A DNA stretch of 64,000 bases from Ypsolopha sequella (lineage: Eukaryota > Arthropoda > Insecta > Lepidoptera > Ypsolophidae), in assembly GCA_934047225.1 (NCBI GenBank), contig OW204004.1:8560401-8624400 (forward strand), given 5' to 3'. Made by a program: the position numbers and the translations under genes. Shown here one piece after another: positions 53,696 to 64,000 of the stretch. Position 1 is the stretch's first letter. Each line of letters begins with the position of its first letter. The notes under the pieces were generated by a model. That model did no database searches and had not been told where the DNA came from. It worked only from the letters and a program-made list of their open reading frames with translations.

Positions 53696-56521
53696 ATTTT
53701 TTAGTTTACAGATATTTCCTTTCTTTTCATCGAACCCATACGGCAGTTTCATGTAGATCTCATTCTCTTCCTTTAACTCGCCGTTCAGGAAAGCTGTTTT
53801 AACATCGAAGGTCATAACCGTATATTTCTTAGCAGCAGCTAACGCAAACAAAGTTTTTAGGGCAGATTGGCATGCGACTGGACTAAATATTTCATCAAAG
53901 TCCATGTCATGCTGTTCGCAGCCTCTGACTACCAATCGCGCTTTATGTGTTCCATCTTCTTTTACACAAAACACCCATTTATTGGTAAGTATTTTATGGT
54001 TATTCGCTTCTTTTATATCTACTATCTCCCATACCTCATTTACTTTCAATGAATTCATTTCTTTGTCAATTGCTTGTTTCCATTTTTCTTTTTCAGATGA
54101 TTGCATCGCTTGTTTGTAGGTAAGCATAACGTAATCCTGATACTTATCTGGAATTATTCGTTTTCTATTGCTTCTCCTTAATTCTACTTGTTCTTCTTCT
54201 GTTTCTTCTTCAACATTAATTGTATTTTCTGTTTCAGGATTTTCACTTGATTCTTCTGGAGAGTTAACGACATCTTCATCGTTGTATTCTTCATCATCAT
54301 CGTCTTGAACATTTACAAATTTCATGTCTTCAATCAAGACTTTTTCTTCTGGTTTTATGTCCAAGATTTTATTTTTAAACGTAACATCACGTGCAACAAC
54401 AATTTTCCGTTTTACGATTTCAAACAGACTATAACCATTATTAGCGTATCCAACCATAATGTATTCTTCTGTTCTAGAGTCTAGTTTCTTTATAGGTTTT
54501 AATACTTTTGCAAATGCTTCAGATCCAAACTCTTGTATATTTGCTAAGTTTGGTTTTCTTCCATTCCACAGTTTAAATGGCGTTCTGTTTTTAATGGCTT
54601 CACTTGGCAGTCTATTAATCAAGTATGTAGCACAGTACGCAGCTTCACCCCACATCTCTTTGTGTACATCTGAGTTAAATAGCAGTGCTCTTACCTTTTC
54701 CAATATAGTCCTATTCAATCGTTCAGCTTTGCCATTCAGTTGTGGGCTATGTGGTAACGTGTAGTCTAGTTTTATGCCTACATGTTTACACCAAGCTTTA
54801 AATTCATTGCTTGTATACTCGCCGCCATTATCACATCGAAGTGTCGATACTTTCATGTCTTTTTCTCTCTCTGCTTCTTTAATAAAATCTTTCAGACTAT
54901 CCGAAACTTCGCATTTATTTTTAAGCAAATATACAGTCGTAAAATGACTATAATCATCCATTATGGTTAGTATGTAGTATTTTCCATTCCAGGTTTTTAT
55001 GTCTAAAGGACCACATACATCTGTATGTATTATTTCTAGTAATCTTTCTGCACGTCTACGCTGGGTTTTAAATGGCAATCTTGCCTGCTTTGCTTTTATG
55101 CAAACTTCACATTTATCTACCTCTTCAATATTCTCTACTTTTATGCCATCCGCGACTTGAGGTAAAATCTTCAACATACCTTTTCCAGGATGTCCCATTT
55201 TTTTATGCCACTCTATGGCTGAACTATTTTTATGGGTAGAAATTAGTGCTTCGTCTTGGTCTTTAGCAAGATCCAGTGTGAACAGGCCTAAGTCATCTTT
55301 TCTTCCTTTTATGATTCCTGAACTGCTAGAAATTACTACGCGATCTCTCTCAAACGTCACTTTCCCGCCGTTTTCAGTAACTGCTGAAACTGAAATTAAA
55401 TTACGCGACAGATCTGGTACGTATAAAGTATTTTTCAAGACACAAGTTTTGCCCAAAAATTCTCCCTGACATACTGACTTCATCTTTTCGCTTGTTTTAG
55501 CCACACCGATATCAGTTACGTGACTTTTTATGTTGCACAGCGCATTTTTATCATTAACCATGTGAGCTGTGCAACCAGAATCAACGACAAATTTTATGGA
55601 GTCTGACTCCTCAGCATTATCGTACACATGAAATGCTGACTTATTTTTACCCAATTTTATGGAGTCTGCCTCCTCAGCAATATCATGAACAATAAATGCC
55701 GACTTGTTATTACTGTTTTTATGTTGATTCTTAAAGAAACAATTTTTATCTCTGTGGTTGGTTTTCTTACAGATTGAGCAACAATTTCTACAATCTTTGG
55801 CAAAATGCCCTACTTTATTACATATAAAACACCTAGTATTCCTGTTATTACCTCTGTACGCCGACTTATTATTACCATCACCTTCATTTACTTTACCCTT
55901 GTTTTTATTACTCGTTACAGTTTTGTATGCGAAACTGGTACTTGCTTCACTATTTTCTTTTCTTTTCTCTTCTTCTTTTATGAGTCTCAATTTTAGGTTC
56001 TGTAGAGTCTTTTCATCTTTGGATGTCGATTCCCAGGCGGTAACAAATCCCGTATAAGCAGATCCTAGACATGTAAGCATTTTACTCTCGAACATATCTT
56101 CAGCGAGGTCTACTCCAATTTGCTTTAACCTATACGTAATGTTCTCTAGTGTAGCCCAATTTTCTGTCATACCCGCTTCTTCGTTAAATTTGAAGTTGAA
56201 GAAATCTTGCATTAGAGAACCTTTACGGCGATTCTCGCTCCCGTCAAACAGCTCGCAGATTTTTCTGTACATCTCATGTGACGTTTTACACGTAAACAAC
56301 TGGACCAACAACTTTTTCTCCACTGTTTGAATTATTACCAATTTTGCCTGGGCATCCCTTTTTTGGAAAGAGGAGTCCCCCGTTTTCTCTGTCTCTTTAC
56401 CCTCTACTATATCCAAAAGATTTCTTGCTTGAAATATTATATTCGTTTGAAATTTCCACATATGGTAAGAATCGGCATTACAAAGTTTCTCAATAGATTT
56501 TAATTCGTCCGCGCTGGCCAT
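53681..56521 (-). CDS. Copia Gag-protease-integrase-RT (N-terminal part)
   Basis: 946 codons from an ATG at 56521. UBN2-type Gag; CCHC zinc knuckle at 231 (CFICNKVGHFAKDC); aspartic protease with D314 (VDSGCTAHM); GAG-pre-integrase with H/C finger (HKKMGHPG ... CEVCIKAK); integrase triad D501, D564 and E600, with 35 residues between the last two; and the first RT blocks (NKWVFCVKEDGTHKARLVVRG, FDVKTAFLNG). It ends prematurely at ...NRYTD because of the downstream frameshift. Confidence 0.85.
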   Translation of the reverse strand: MASADELKSIEKLCNADSYHMWKFQTNIIFQARNLLDIVEGKETEKTGDSSFQKRDAQAKLVIIQTVEKKLLVQLFTCKTSHEMYRKICELFDGSENRRKGSLMQDFFNFKFNEEAGMTENWATLENITYRLKQIGVDLAEDMFESKMLTCLGSAYTGFVTAWESTSKDEKTLQNLKLRLIKEEEKRKENSEASTSFAYKTVTSNKNKGKVNEGDGNNKSAYRGNNRNTRCFICNKVGHFAKDCRNCCSICKKTNHRDKNCFFKNQHKNSNNKSAFIVHDIAEEADSIKLGKNKSAFHVYDNAEESDSIKFVVDSGCTAHMVNDKNALCNIKSHVTDIGVAKTSEKMKSVCQGEFLGKTCVLKNTLYVPDLSRNLISVSAVTENGGKVTFERDRVVISSSSGIIKGRKDDLGLFTLDLAKDQDEALISTHKNSSAIEWHKKMGHPGKGMLKILPQVADGIKVENIEEVDKCEVCIKAKQARLPFKTQRRRAERLLEIIHTDVCGPLDIKTWNGKYYILTIMDDYSHFTTVYLLKNKCEVSDSLKDFIKEAEREKDMKVSTLRCDNGGEYTSNEFKAWCKHVGIKLDYTLPHSPQLNGKAERLNRTILEKVRALLFNSDVHKEMWGEAAYCATYLINRLPSEAIKNRTPFKLWNGRKPNLANIQEFGSEAFAKVLKPIKKLDSRTEEYIMVGYANNGYSLFEIVKRKIVVARDVTFKNKILDIKPEEKVLIEDMKFVNVQDDDDEEYNDEDVVNSPEESSENPETENTINVEEETEEEQVELRRSNRKRIIPDKYQDYVMLTYKQAMQSSEKEKWKQAIDKEMNSLKVNEVWEIVDIKEANNHKILTNKWVFCVKEDGTHKARLVVRGCEQHDMDFDEIFSPVACQSALKTLFALAAAKKYTVMTFDVKTAFLNGELKEENEIYMKLPYGFDEKKGNICKLKNRYTD

Positions 56522-56637
56522 TTTTCATCTACTTTCTTGTTTTATGCTAGCAAATTTTTTTTTTGTTGCTGTACTTGTTTTATGCGGACTTTTATTTTCT
56601 TTACAAATTTTATGCCAGCTTATGTAAAGCGTAATTA

Positions 56638-56647
56638 GCCCATAACC
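56638..56647 (-). promoter_or_regulatory. Copia primer-binding site
   Basis: Minus strand GGTTATGGGC directly abuts the 5' LTR; this matches the internal initiator-Met tRNA segment used by Drosophila copia. Confidence 0.6.
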
Positions 56648-56794
56648 TGTAGCGAAATAACTGGATACTAGGGTTCAATGTATTTTATTAAATCGAAAGA
56701 ATAAAGGAAAACATTTTTACATTTTGATAGCAAGCCAACCGTCTACCTGACGTCTGAGTAAAAGACAATACAGACTTTTTAATCAACCTTAACA
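56648..56794 (-). repeat. Copia 5' LTR
   Basis: 147 bases, one difference from 52704-52850. Confidence 0.88.
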
Positions 56795-56799
56795 AGGAG

Positions 56800-57256
56800 G
56801 TCCGATCGAACCACTTACCAGAAGATTACATTGGAAATCTTTAAAATTTTAACAGCACTTGAACTAAAAATAAAGCCTTGGCTTGTATGTCCGAATAATA
56901 TCCAAATTATTTGGTTTTGCCTAGACGTAATGGAAAAAAATGTTTTTCAATAATCGCCTTTCCGACCTAAAATCGGCCCATTCCAGCAGAACTCTGTTTT
57001 TTTTTTAATTTTAAGCACTCATGCTGAATCCGTAAGCGATTAGTCTAAATTAACCTAAAGGACTAGTATCCAGGCCGAACAAATTGTTTTCTTAAAAAAA
57101 AACTGTGACCGCAAAAAAAAACAAAACAATTTTTTTCGGAAATTGTTTTCTTAAACACAAATTACAGAGGGATATGTTCTTAAATAATGTTCCGAATTCC
57201 GATTGTAATGTGTTAAAAATAGCAGATAGCCGGGATTCTTTGTGTATTTTCAAATT
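56800..57256. other. TMEM169 5' flank
   Basis: AT-rich; no promoter element could be called. It is bounded on the left by the copia 5' LTR, which is transcribed away from TMEM169. Confidence 0.35.
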
Positions 57257-58693
57257 ATGGCAAAGGTGGAACAACCAATATTTATATTACCAAAGAAAAG
57301 AAATGGCAAAAAGCAGAACACGATAGCCAGCCATGTAGACCATATAATTACTGTTCAGGTTAATACAATCTCTTTTAAATTGTTAATGTTAGGTATTTGG
57401 GAATTTGGAACTTATTTTACTATAAGATGGTGTTATTTCATAGATTTCTACTGTACAAACCATTTCTATGTCCGTGTGCACAAATTATTATCCATTGATC
57501 AGTACCTAATGTTTCTAAAAACAAAATAAATCTGTTTAATTCTTCTCTAACTTCAGGGTGCCGACAATGATCTTCCCGCTAAATACAAGAATGGACTCTC
57601 ATCTCCCGTCACTGAACACGTCGTTAATGGCATTATCCATTCAACCATGGAAGGTCTGAAATCCAACATGAAAATCAACTTGCCAATCATTTCAGATGTA
57701 AATGATGAAGAAAACAACGAAATTGGCTTTGAATTTGAGCCACAGAAAGCACAACATACCCAGAAAGGTGGCTACCAGCCTCTATCAACCATCAATAGTA
57801 GTAGGGAGATCATAGATCTCTCTCCAATATATGAGAACTCATCTGATGCCTGTTCCAGCCATGATGATCTTAGAGAGTACAATGAAAATGAAGTCCATAA
57901 GAGCTGCAGAATCCTTAACTCTGATCAAAACGAGAGCTCATCAGCCACACCAAACAGCATGTCTCAAACACAATCCGAAAACAGTTTCGAAATGGGCCCT
58001 CTCACAGATAGCTTGAAAAACAGCTCTAAAAGAAAAAAACGTGTGAATATAGTTTCAGAAGTGACTGAAATGGAAAACACTGATACGGAAATAACAGCCC
58101 TAAGAGTTGCATCAGAAGGTTCTATTTCAGCCGATTGCTCTCTCACTGACAACTCTAAGGATGGATATCTTACTATGACTGGCACAATTAAAAGAGGTAA
58201 GAAGAAAGGTCAAAATATTGATGTGAAACTAAACATTTCCAGAGAAGAACTGGAAATTATTGAAGCAGCAATTGTTGCTGAGGAATACAACAAAATGGAT
58301 ATCTCTAAATGCTCAACACATAATGGTCCTCACATATTCTTTTTTACCCTAATATGTATACCATTTGTGGCTTGTATGTCTGCTCTGTACTCCTTCTATA
58401 TGGGAACCATGACTTGGTATAACATTTTTACATATGTTACTGAAGAGATAGATTGCGTTAGGAAGGTATTGCTATCTCCAATTTTGATATTATCATATCC
58501 ATTTTTGATAGTGATTTTTACTGTTGGTTTAGGGTTGTTTGCTGGAATTGTTCAGCTAACATTTAGCGGTACAAACTGGTGGAAGGAGGTATGTGACTTT
58601 GAGAAGGGTTTTTACGGCTGGTTGTGTAACACACTGGGGGTTTCAGAATGTAGCCCGTATGAAGTTGTAATATTGATGGATGTAAAGCCATAA
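57257..58693 (+). CDS. TMEM169: TMEM169 homologue, two-pass membrane protein (2 coding exons)
   Basis: Exons 57257-57358 and 57557-58693 join in phase 0 across a GT-AG intron, giving 412 residues from the ATG in MAKVEQPIF. The long N-terminal region is hydrophilic and Ser/Asn-rich. The family signature YLTMTGTIKRGKKKGQ follows at about 235-250, and then two hydrophobic segments at about 294-316 and 340-368 and a short C-terminal tail with Trp/Cys. The protein is longer than the vertebrate form (about 300 residues) because of the N-terminal region. Biochemical role is poorly known in the family; I infer a membrane location only. An internal ATG at 57647 would give a 348-residue form, but the upstream exon is in frame and well spliced. 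A plus-strand AATAAA lies near 59017. Confidence 0.88.
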
Positions 58694-59342
58694 CTCTTGC
58701 GAAATTATTTGTAAACTTATTGTGCCATGCTATTATATTTGAGCATACGTGAACTGTTGTTGCTGTGCAGTTAATGTGTGTATCTGTCTACTATTATGAT
58801 ATCTATGTTCTATATACATTCCAGTATTTATAAGTTTTAGACTCATTTATAGAGATATAAATAGATCTCTTTCAGGTAAAGTTTGTGGATGAATCATGTA
58901 TCTTCCTTGTATCCAACTTCCAATGTAATAGGAAAAAATGTGTTATTTTTTAAGTAAGAAAAATCTACTTTCTTGCCATAAATTAAATGATATTTTTTAC
59001 ATATCCAGTAATTTAATAAAACAATTATTTTAGGTTTAGTCATTAGGATGTAAGTAAAAAAGTTGGTGTAGCAATTAATTACTATTTATATTCTGGCTTT
59101 ATTGCTTTGACATTATAACTTAGCAATATGCCTGAAGTTCACAAAACGCGTTTTGCATTTTTTCAAGACATAGCATAATCAACATTAAACTAAAGACTGA
59201 TGTACTCTAGTCACTATTGTGGTATTCAATTTATATGCAATATAATATTTTACAAACAAAATCTAGACTTTTTAACTACTTCATCAACCTATTAAATAAA
59301 CAACAATAAAAAATAACTATACAACAATCACAAGCTTCAACT
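58694..59342. other. Convergent 3' UTR region of TMEM169 and PAM16
   Basis: Plus-strand AATAAA near 59017 (TMEM169) and minus-strand AATAAA near 59098 (PAM16) lie within ~80 bases of each other, so the two transcripts probably overlap or nearly meet here. Confidence 0.45.
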
Positions 59343-59726
59343 TCATGTAGTGTCTTTCGGTTGGGTTTGTTCAGGTTTTTGTTCACTTTGTTTCAGTTCA
59401 GCGTCTATCCGCTCTTTGGCTCTTACTACTTTTGATTGTAAATAAAAGGAACCACCTTTAGATTTGTCGTTAGAAGAAAATAAGTGGTCGTAATTCTTCT
59501 GTACCTTTTCTGGGTCAATTTTTTCTAAGTTGAGTATTTGCAATGCTTCTTCTAAGGTAAGTCCTGTCGAGGCATTGGCTGCGGCTCTTCTAGCTCCCTG
59601 CTGACCACCACCAGCTCTCTTAGCCGCTTCTTGAGATGCAGCTATTTCCTGCCTCAGGGCTCGGGCGAAAGCCTTCCCTACCACTTGAGCACCAGTTATT
59701 ATTATTTGTGCTATGTATTTAGCCAT
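59343..59726 (-). CDS. PAM16: PAM16 / Magmas, TIM23 import-motor subunit
   Basis: 127 residues from the ATG at 59726 ([20 protein letters not shown]); the frame extends a few codons upstream only from a TTG. PAM16 is a J-like protein that pairs with PAM18 at the inner mitochondrial membrane and controls mtHsp70 in protein import. The N-terminal hydrophobic targeting stretch, Ala/Arg-rich linker and J-like domain (about 47-105: [38 protein letters not shown]) are all present; the HPD tripeptide of active J proteins is absent, as expected for PAM16. No intron interrupts it; the C-terminal tail is short and charged. Confidence 0.94.
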   Translation of the reverse strand: MAKYIAQIIITGAQVVGKAFARALRQEIAASQEAAKRAGGGQQGARRAAANASTGLTLEEALQILNLEKIDPEKVQKNYDHLFSSNDKSKGGSFYLQSKVVRAKERIDAELKQSEQKPEQTQPKDTT

Positions 59727-62280
59727 GTTTTCGTAACTAGATAACAAAATAACGAAACTAAAGTTTTCATTACGACATTCTGTGTCAAAAATTTTAGGTT
59801 ATCTTAATTATTTTTCTCTAACTAAAGGCAAAAACTTATGCATGTTATACAGCCAAAAAAGAGTTTCTCTAATCCCAAACAAACTTCAAGTGCGTTCAAA
59901 AAGTAGTTTTGCTTAAAATGTATTTTCAAGAAATTACGATTGTGTGTAAAGTTTGAAGATCCTCACAAGACTCTTTCTGTATACTAAGGTAGCGTTCCAA
60001 TACGCCTAGGTAAATCTAAAATTTAATTCGTAAAAGTGAAAGAGTTAAGACTGAGACGGAATCTATTTACTAATCGTTTTGAAACGGCCACTTGAGCACT
60101 TGTAAAGGCAGTTTATTTATGTGGCAAAGGGTCTTTTTTGTATACAGAAACCGAAAAATGGCGCGTAATGTGATGACAAATGTCAAAGTGAATATTTGCC
60201 CCAGAATTTACGAGGCCTAAAATTAAACTGTCAAAAGTGAATTTTACATTTCGGTCAAGGTTTATGAACGACTTGTTCGGAGCTGCTTGTTTTCACTACA
60301 TGTTGTAGCATTATTTTTTAAAATTAGTAAGCTACTTTATAATCACGAATGTAATTTTGTTAACTTGGTCGATTCGGCCTAAATTTGGACAGCCTGGTGG
60401 CAGCCAAAAAAAAAGATAAATCAGGATAAAGAAACTATATAATTTGTTTTTTTGAATATACTAAAAATAACAAAACTGAAGTAAAAAATGGTATAAAACA
60501 CAAGAATATCAAAAGAGTATTGGGTACGTCGGAACTTATAAAATCAACACAAAAAATACCTAGTCTACCTTGTTTTAGGATTTTGTTTTTGGAGCTTGAA
60601 CGACGTTAGGCTTACGATATTATGGATTCAAATTTGGATATTAAAACTAGTTTATAGGATCCCAGAAACTACAATTTCGCGGAAGTATTAATAACTTCTA
60701 GTCGAGAGAAAATATAACTTTAAGGTGTTAAGAGCAATCGTTATCTAGCTTTACATTAAGGAAGAAAATGATTGATTCAGAGTCTATTAAATGCCAGGCT
60801 ACAGATATAAAAACCTGAAAAGGGTGTCTTCGTGACGTAGGTGTTTGCAGTCTTCCCACGGAGTAGTCAATCAAGCCAAGATTGTCTGGCGCGAACTTCT
60901 GGTATAACTCGGGAAGCTTACCCCATCAGCATACGTGGGCCGTACCTTCGGCCTCATTTCATATGCGCAACCATACAAGATGGAAAGGTGGCGCGCGGAA
61001 AATGGGAGAAATGGAAGAAAAACTGGAAAGACCCTTAAATAACCTGAAGGGTCGCTGTAAAGAAATAAAACAACAGCGTCAAGACATGCCTATGAAATCT
61101 GGGCAAGGAAATTAACGTATTGGAAACGGGACAAAAGGGATTTTCAGAGAATGAAACCAAAAGTACACAAAACTTACCAGGAAATGAAGAAAAAACAGGC
61201 TTCCATGGTTCTATGGCAAATGTGCTCTGTTTCAAGAATCCAAATAGATATCAAATTTTATATTTTAAATTTCTGTGGCAAATTTTGCCTTCTTTGTACG
61301 ACGATACTCTTTGATATGAGAAAAATAACAAAAAAATGTGTCAAAATATTCCAAATTTTCGAATTTGAAAATTCAGTAAAGCAATCAACGACAAAGAAAG
61401 ACTAAAAATATATGAAAAAGGTTGAATATCTGTAGCGAATGCTACAATGTGTAGTTCCGAATCGTAATAGTTCCAGGAACTATGTCCGTTACTTACTTTT
61501 ACTACCTTATTACAACGTGCGAGAGTAATTTTTTTTTTTTGGCCCGGGCCAGATAAGTTCATGAACCTGGACGCGCACCGGCTAATCGGCTAGGTTTGGG
61601 GATATTCGTATATTATCATATGCGAGAACTCTGGGAACTAGATAGTTCCGCGAACATGTTTCCTGGACATGGATCCTGAACGTAAGAAAACATTACCATG
61701 TCCAATCCGCTCTAGGACATGATTTGCGCATGACTACTCGGATGGTTGTGGAACGGGTGACAGTTAAGAAGGGGGTTCTTATTGTTATTAATACCTTTAC
61801 CCCGGCCTTTAGGAACGCTACCTTAAGGTGTTCAAGTGGGGGAGGGGGGGGGGTTGTTTGAGTTTTATTTACAACCTTTTGCCCTGCCAAAAACTATATC
61901 AATTTTAAATTTTTGTTTGCACATATAAAATAATTTCGATGAGAACCAGAAACACTCCAAACCAAATAGATAATAGGTCAAATACGTACTACAAAAATTA
62001 TTGGTCCCGAAATATTATATAGCTTACACAGTAAAATAAACTTTTAACAAAAAAATAGTAATAGACCTCAAATGTAACAGCAGTCATTCACTGATGGTAG
62101 ATACCGAAACAGCACTTTTGCTGGCTTCTTTCTTCATGTTTCAGATGTCCGGCGCCCTCATGTTGATTTTGATGTTGCTATATTTCACATTTACATAGTG
62201 TTTGTTTTTAGGGTTTAATTGTGAAATATGGTTAGTACTTGTAAGCGCGCTGTTGAGATGAAACAAAGTTCAAGTTATTA
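59727..62280. other. Intergenic region, mostly unassigned
   Basis: Contains a 14-base inverted pair TAAGGTAGCGTTCC (59989-60003 and 61811-61825) about 1.8 kb apart that might mark the ends of a transposon, but no transposase is recognisable between them. Open frames at 60841-61405 show no known domain. Confidence 0.35.
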
Positions 62281-62284
62281 TAAT

Positions 62285-62640
62285 AACGATGCAACGTTTA
62301 AGTAGCCTCCTGCAATCAGCACCCTAACACAAAGTGATAGCCTCAATCTGAAACTATGTGCTCTCATCTGTTGAGGAGTTCTAAGGTCAGGTGGATATTA
62401 TGATAATTTCTAAGTAATACCTTGCAATTAGCACCCTAACACAGTGATTGCCGCAATCTCGAGTTATGTGCTCTCATCCATTGAGGAGTTTTATGGTAAT
62501 GAGGCCATGCCATTAGCATCCTGGTACAAAGCAATGGCCTTAATCTCAAAACGTATGCTGTCATTTTCTGAGGAGTTCCACTGTCTATCTCCAAGGACTT
62601 TCATCAGATCATGACCAAACTCAAAATGGGACCTACCTGA
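62285..62640 (+). repeat. Diverged tandem repeat, ~120-base units
   Basis: Three units share GCACCCTAACACA, TGTGCTCTCAT and TTGAGGAGTT in the same order; the third is most diverged. Confidence 0.6.
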
Positions 62641-62658
62641 CAGCCGTTCATTAATTAA

Positions 62659-62735
62659 GGGGCTGCATAATGCTAAAATTCAGTCCGACTCTAATGCTTT
62701 TGTTTTTTAACTGTGTATCCCACTCTAATCAGAAA
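62659..62735 (+). repeat. Interspersed repeat family D, copy 4 (short)
   Basis: GGGGCTGCATAATGCTAAAA and CTCTAATCAGA match the left part of the family. Confidence 0.55.
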
Positions 62736-62877
62736 ACAAAATCTCACACATGAATTTTGTAAACGCTGTATGAGTTACTAAGTGCGTGCCGACATTCAAT
62801 CATGCATAACACAGTCTGCATAATTTAATTTCGACAAAATGAGAGTTTTGCACAGTTGTATCCGAATTTCTACGATT

Positions 62878-63999
62878 GGAAGGACTCTTATATAGGTATA
62901 TGTACCTATGTATATGTTTAGGGGGGGGAGGGGGGTATAAGCCCCCCCTAAGGGGGAGTACCGGAAATCAATAGTTTTTTTTTAATAATTTTTTTTCAAA
63001 ATTAAAAGGTTATTTTATGTTTTATGTAGGATAAAATAACTCGAATATTAAGTATACGTATAGTGGGAGGGGGATCACTGGGGAGAGGGTGTAATGAAAC
63101 TAGTTTCTTGAAAAAAAAAAAACTGAACATTACCTAACTTTAAAGACCCAATATGACTTCTGCAATTGCTTCGGCGTTGCGGAAAGTGCAGCCCCTTCGC
63201 CCTTGCGTAACAAAGCACAGTCACCCATGCTCACCTTCGCAGCTTCGGCTTTGTTACAGCAGGCGAGGGCTGCCCTTCCTCCACGCCTACGGCTTTTTAT
63301 ATACACTCTAGGGGTAGTACCCACAAGACTGTATAGAGTCGGGGTGCTCTGTTTCGGTTTTGGAACTTATTCAACCTATTTTTTGCATGAAGTCGGGTGC
63401 TCTGCGGGCCTATTGTGTATCTCTAGTTGCCTTCTGGACTGGGTGTCTATCATCAAAAACATAGATATACTATCGAATTCCGATGTCCTAAGGATATTTT
63501 CGCACTTGAAGTGACGACACAGATTGTTAATAGTTCAATACCCACTAAAGGCAATTTTGAAATTTCAGTTTTTAGCTATGTTTTTGATGATAGGCACCTC
63601 GTGCAGTTGGCAACTAAAGATACACAATAGGGGGGCTGATTCAAATCACGAAGAAAACAAAATGTCTGCATTAGTTTTTTTTTTATATCCTGGGTACTAG
63701 TCCTTTGAGCCAATTTTTAGCAAACTACAACAAAAAAAAAAAAATTACGTCAATTTTAATGCGTCACTCACAGCAGTTTCTGAACAAAACCAAAAAAAAA
63801 AAATCAAGTCATAAAATCAATTAAAATTGCACCTTAAGACAATTTTTGAGGTTATTTTACGAAAGTTGAACATTTTTTTTGAGAAAACTTTTGATTTCCG
63901 GTAACTGAAATTTCGTGAGATTAATAACAATAACAAGAGCTATTCTGGAAAAAAAAATGAAGGTACCTTTGTATGTATACTCGTATAAGAGACGAGCCC
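62878..63999. repeat. Interspersed repeat family E, copy 2, with inserted MITE
   Basis: Near-identical to 28744-29714 apart from a ~58-base deletion near 63250 and a 231-base insertion at 63405-63635. It diverges from copy 1 at the last base of the window, so its true end may lie there. Confidence 0.75.
63405..63635. mobile_element. MITE inserted in repeat E
   Basis: Ends CCTATTGTGTATCTCTAGTT and its diverged reverse complement; CTG occurs on both sides (63402-63404, 63636-63638). The copy at 28744-29714 is the empty site. Confidence 0.75.
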
Positions 64000-64000
64000 T

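Larger units (their letters stand above)
52704..56794 (-). mobile_element. Ty1/copia LTR retrotransposon, defective
   Basis: 147-base LTRs (one difference) and a 5-base target duplication AGGAG (52699-52703 and 56795-56799). Minus-strand order: 5' LTR, primer-binding site, gag-protease-integrase-RT, damaged RT/RNase H, purine tract, 3' LTR. It is about 1 kb shorter than usual for the group because of an internal deletion. Confidence 0.9.

Noticed and set aside
60841..61405. Overlapping plus-strand frames rich in Lys/Glu
   Set aside because: No start context, domain or splice structure; composition matches surrounding non-coding DNA.
59989..61825. Transposon bounded by TAAGGTAGCGTTCC inverted pair
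   Set aside because: Only 14 bases match, no target duplication was found and nothing inside resembles a transposase; kept only as a note.

Overview
The window is nuclear DNA from an insect, most probably a moth or butterfly (Lepidoptera). It is AT-rich, the host genes have GT-AG introns, and transposon remnants fill most of the non-coding sequence. Lepidopteran-type interspersed repeats recur, for example those with a GTTCCGTACCCAAAGGGTA-like end, and there are many foldback MITEs, tRNA-headed SINE pieces, BEL/Pao and copia LTR elements, an I-clade non-LTR element and hAT elements. I cannot name the species.

Three host genes are supported. (1) A 28-kb TFIP11 (septin-interacting protein 1, G-patch spliceosome-disassembly factor) gene lies on the minus strand at 176-28102. 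I resolved it into 12 coding exons whose splice phases all agree and which give a 781-residue product. (2) TMEM169 lies on the plus strand (57257-58693, two coding exons, 412 residues). (3) PAM16/Magmas, a mitochondrial import-motor subunit, lies on the minus strand (59343-59726, one exon, 127 residues). TMEM169 and PAM16 converge, with about 650 bp between their stop codons.

Layout. 1-28.1 kb: TFIP11, whose introns hold foldback MITEs (several nested or with TTAA ends), SINE heads, non-LTR 3' fragments and an unusual tandem array made from the 3' end of TFIP11 exon 6 with its 5' splice site. 28.1-29.9 kb: upstream flank and a 1-kb repeat that recurs at the right edge of the window. 29.9-33.8 kb: a 5'-truncated I-clade retrotransposon with an 1166-codon open frame. 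34.2-36.3 kb: a Tc1/mariner-type element with ~200-bp terminal inverted repeats, its transposase remnant split by a second I-element copy. 37.6-48.3 kb: a BEL/Pao element with identical 191-bp LTRs and an Env-like region; a complete 3.4-kb hAT transposon sits inside it, and a 524-bp hAT MITE sits inside the hAT. Each layer has its own target-site duplication. 49.7-50.8 kb: a decayed THAP/P-element-like transposase. 52.7-56.8 kb: a defective copia element. 57.2-59.7 kb: the two small host genes. 59.7-64 kb: repeats, including the second copy of the 1-kb repeat with a MITE inserted in it.

The host genes are ordinary housekeeping genes with no evident shared pathway. The more notable material is structural: the exon-derived decoy splice-site array, the nested young transposons, the loss of the integrase core from an otherwise open BEL/Pao element, and an inverted copy of the sequence next to its primer-binding site. 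Boundaries and identities were read by eye; no alignment or search was run.
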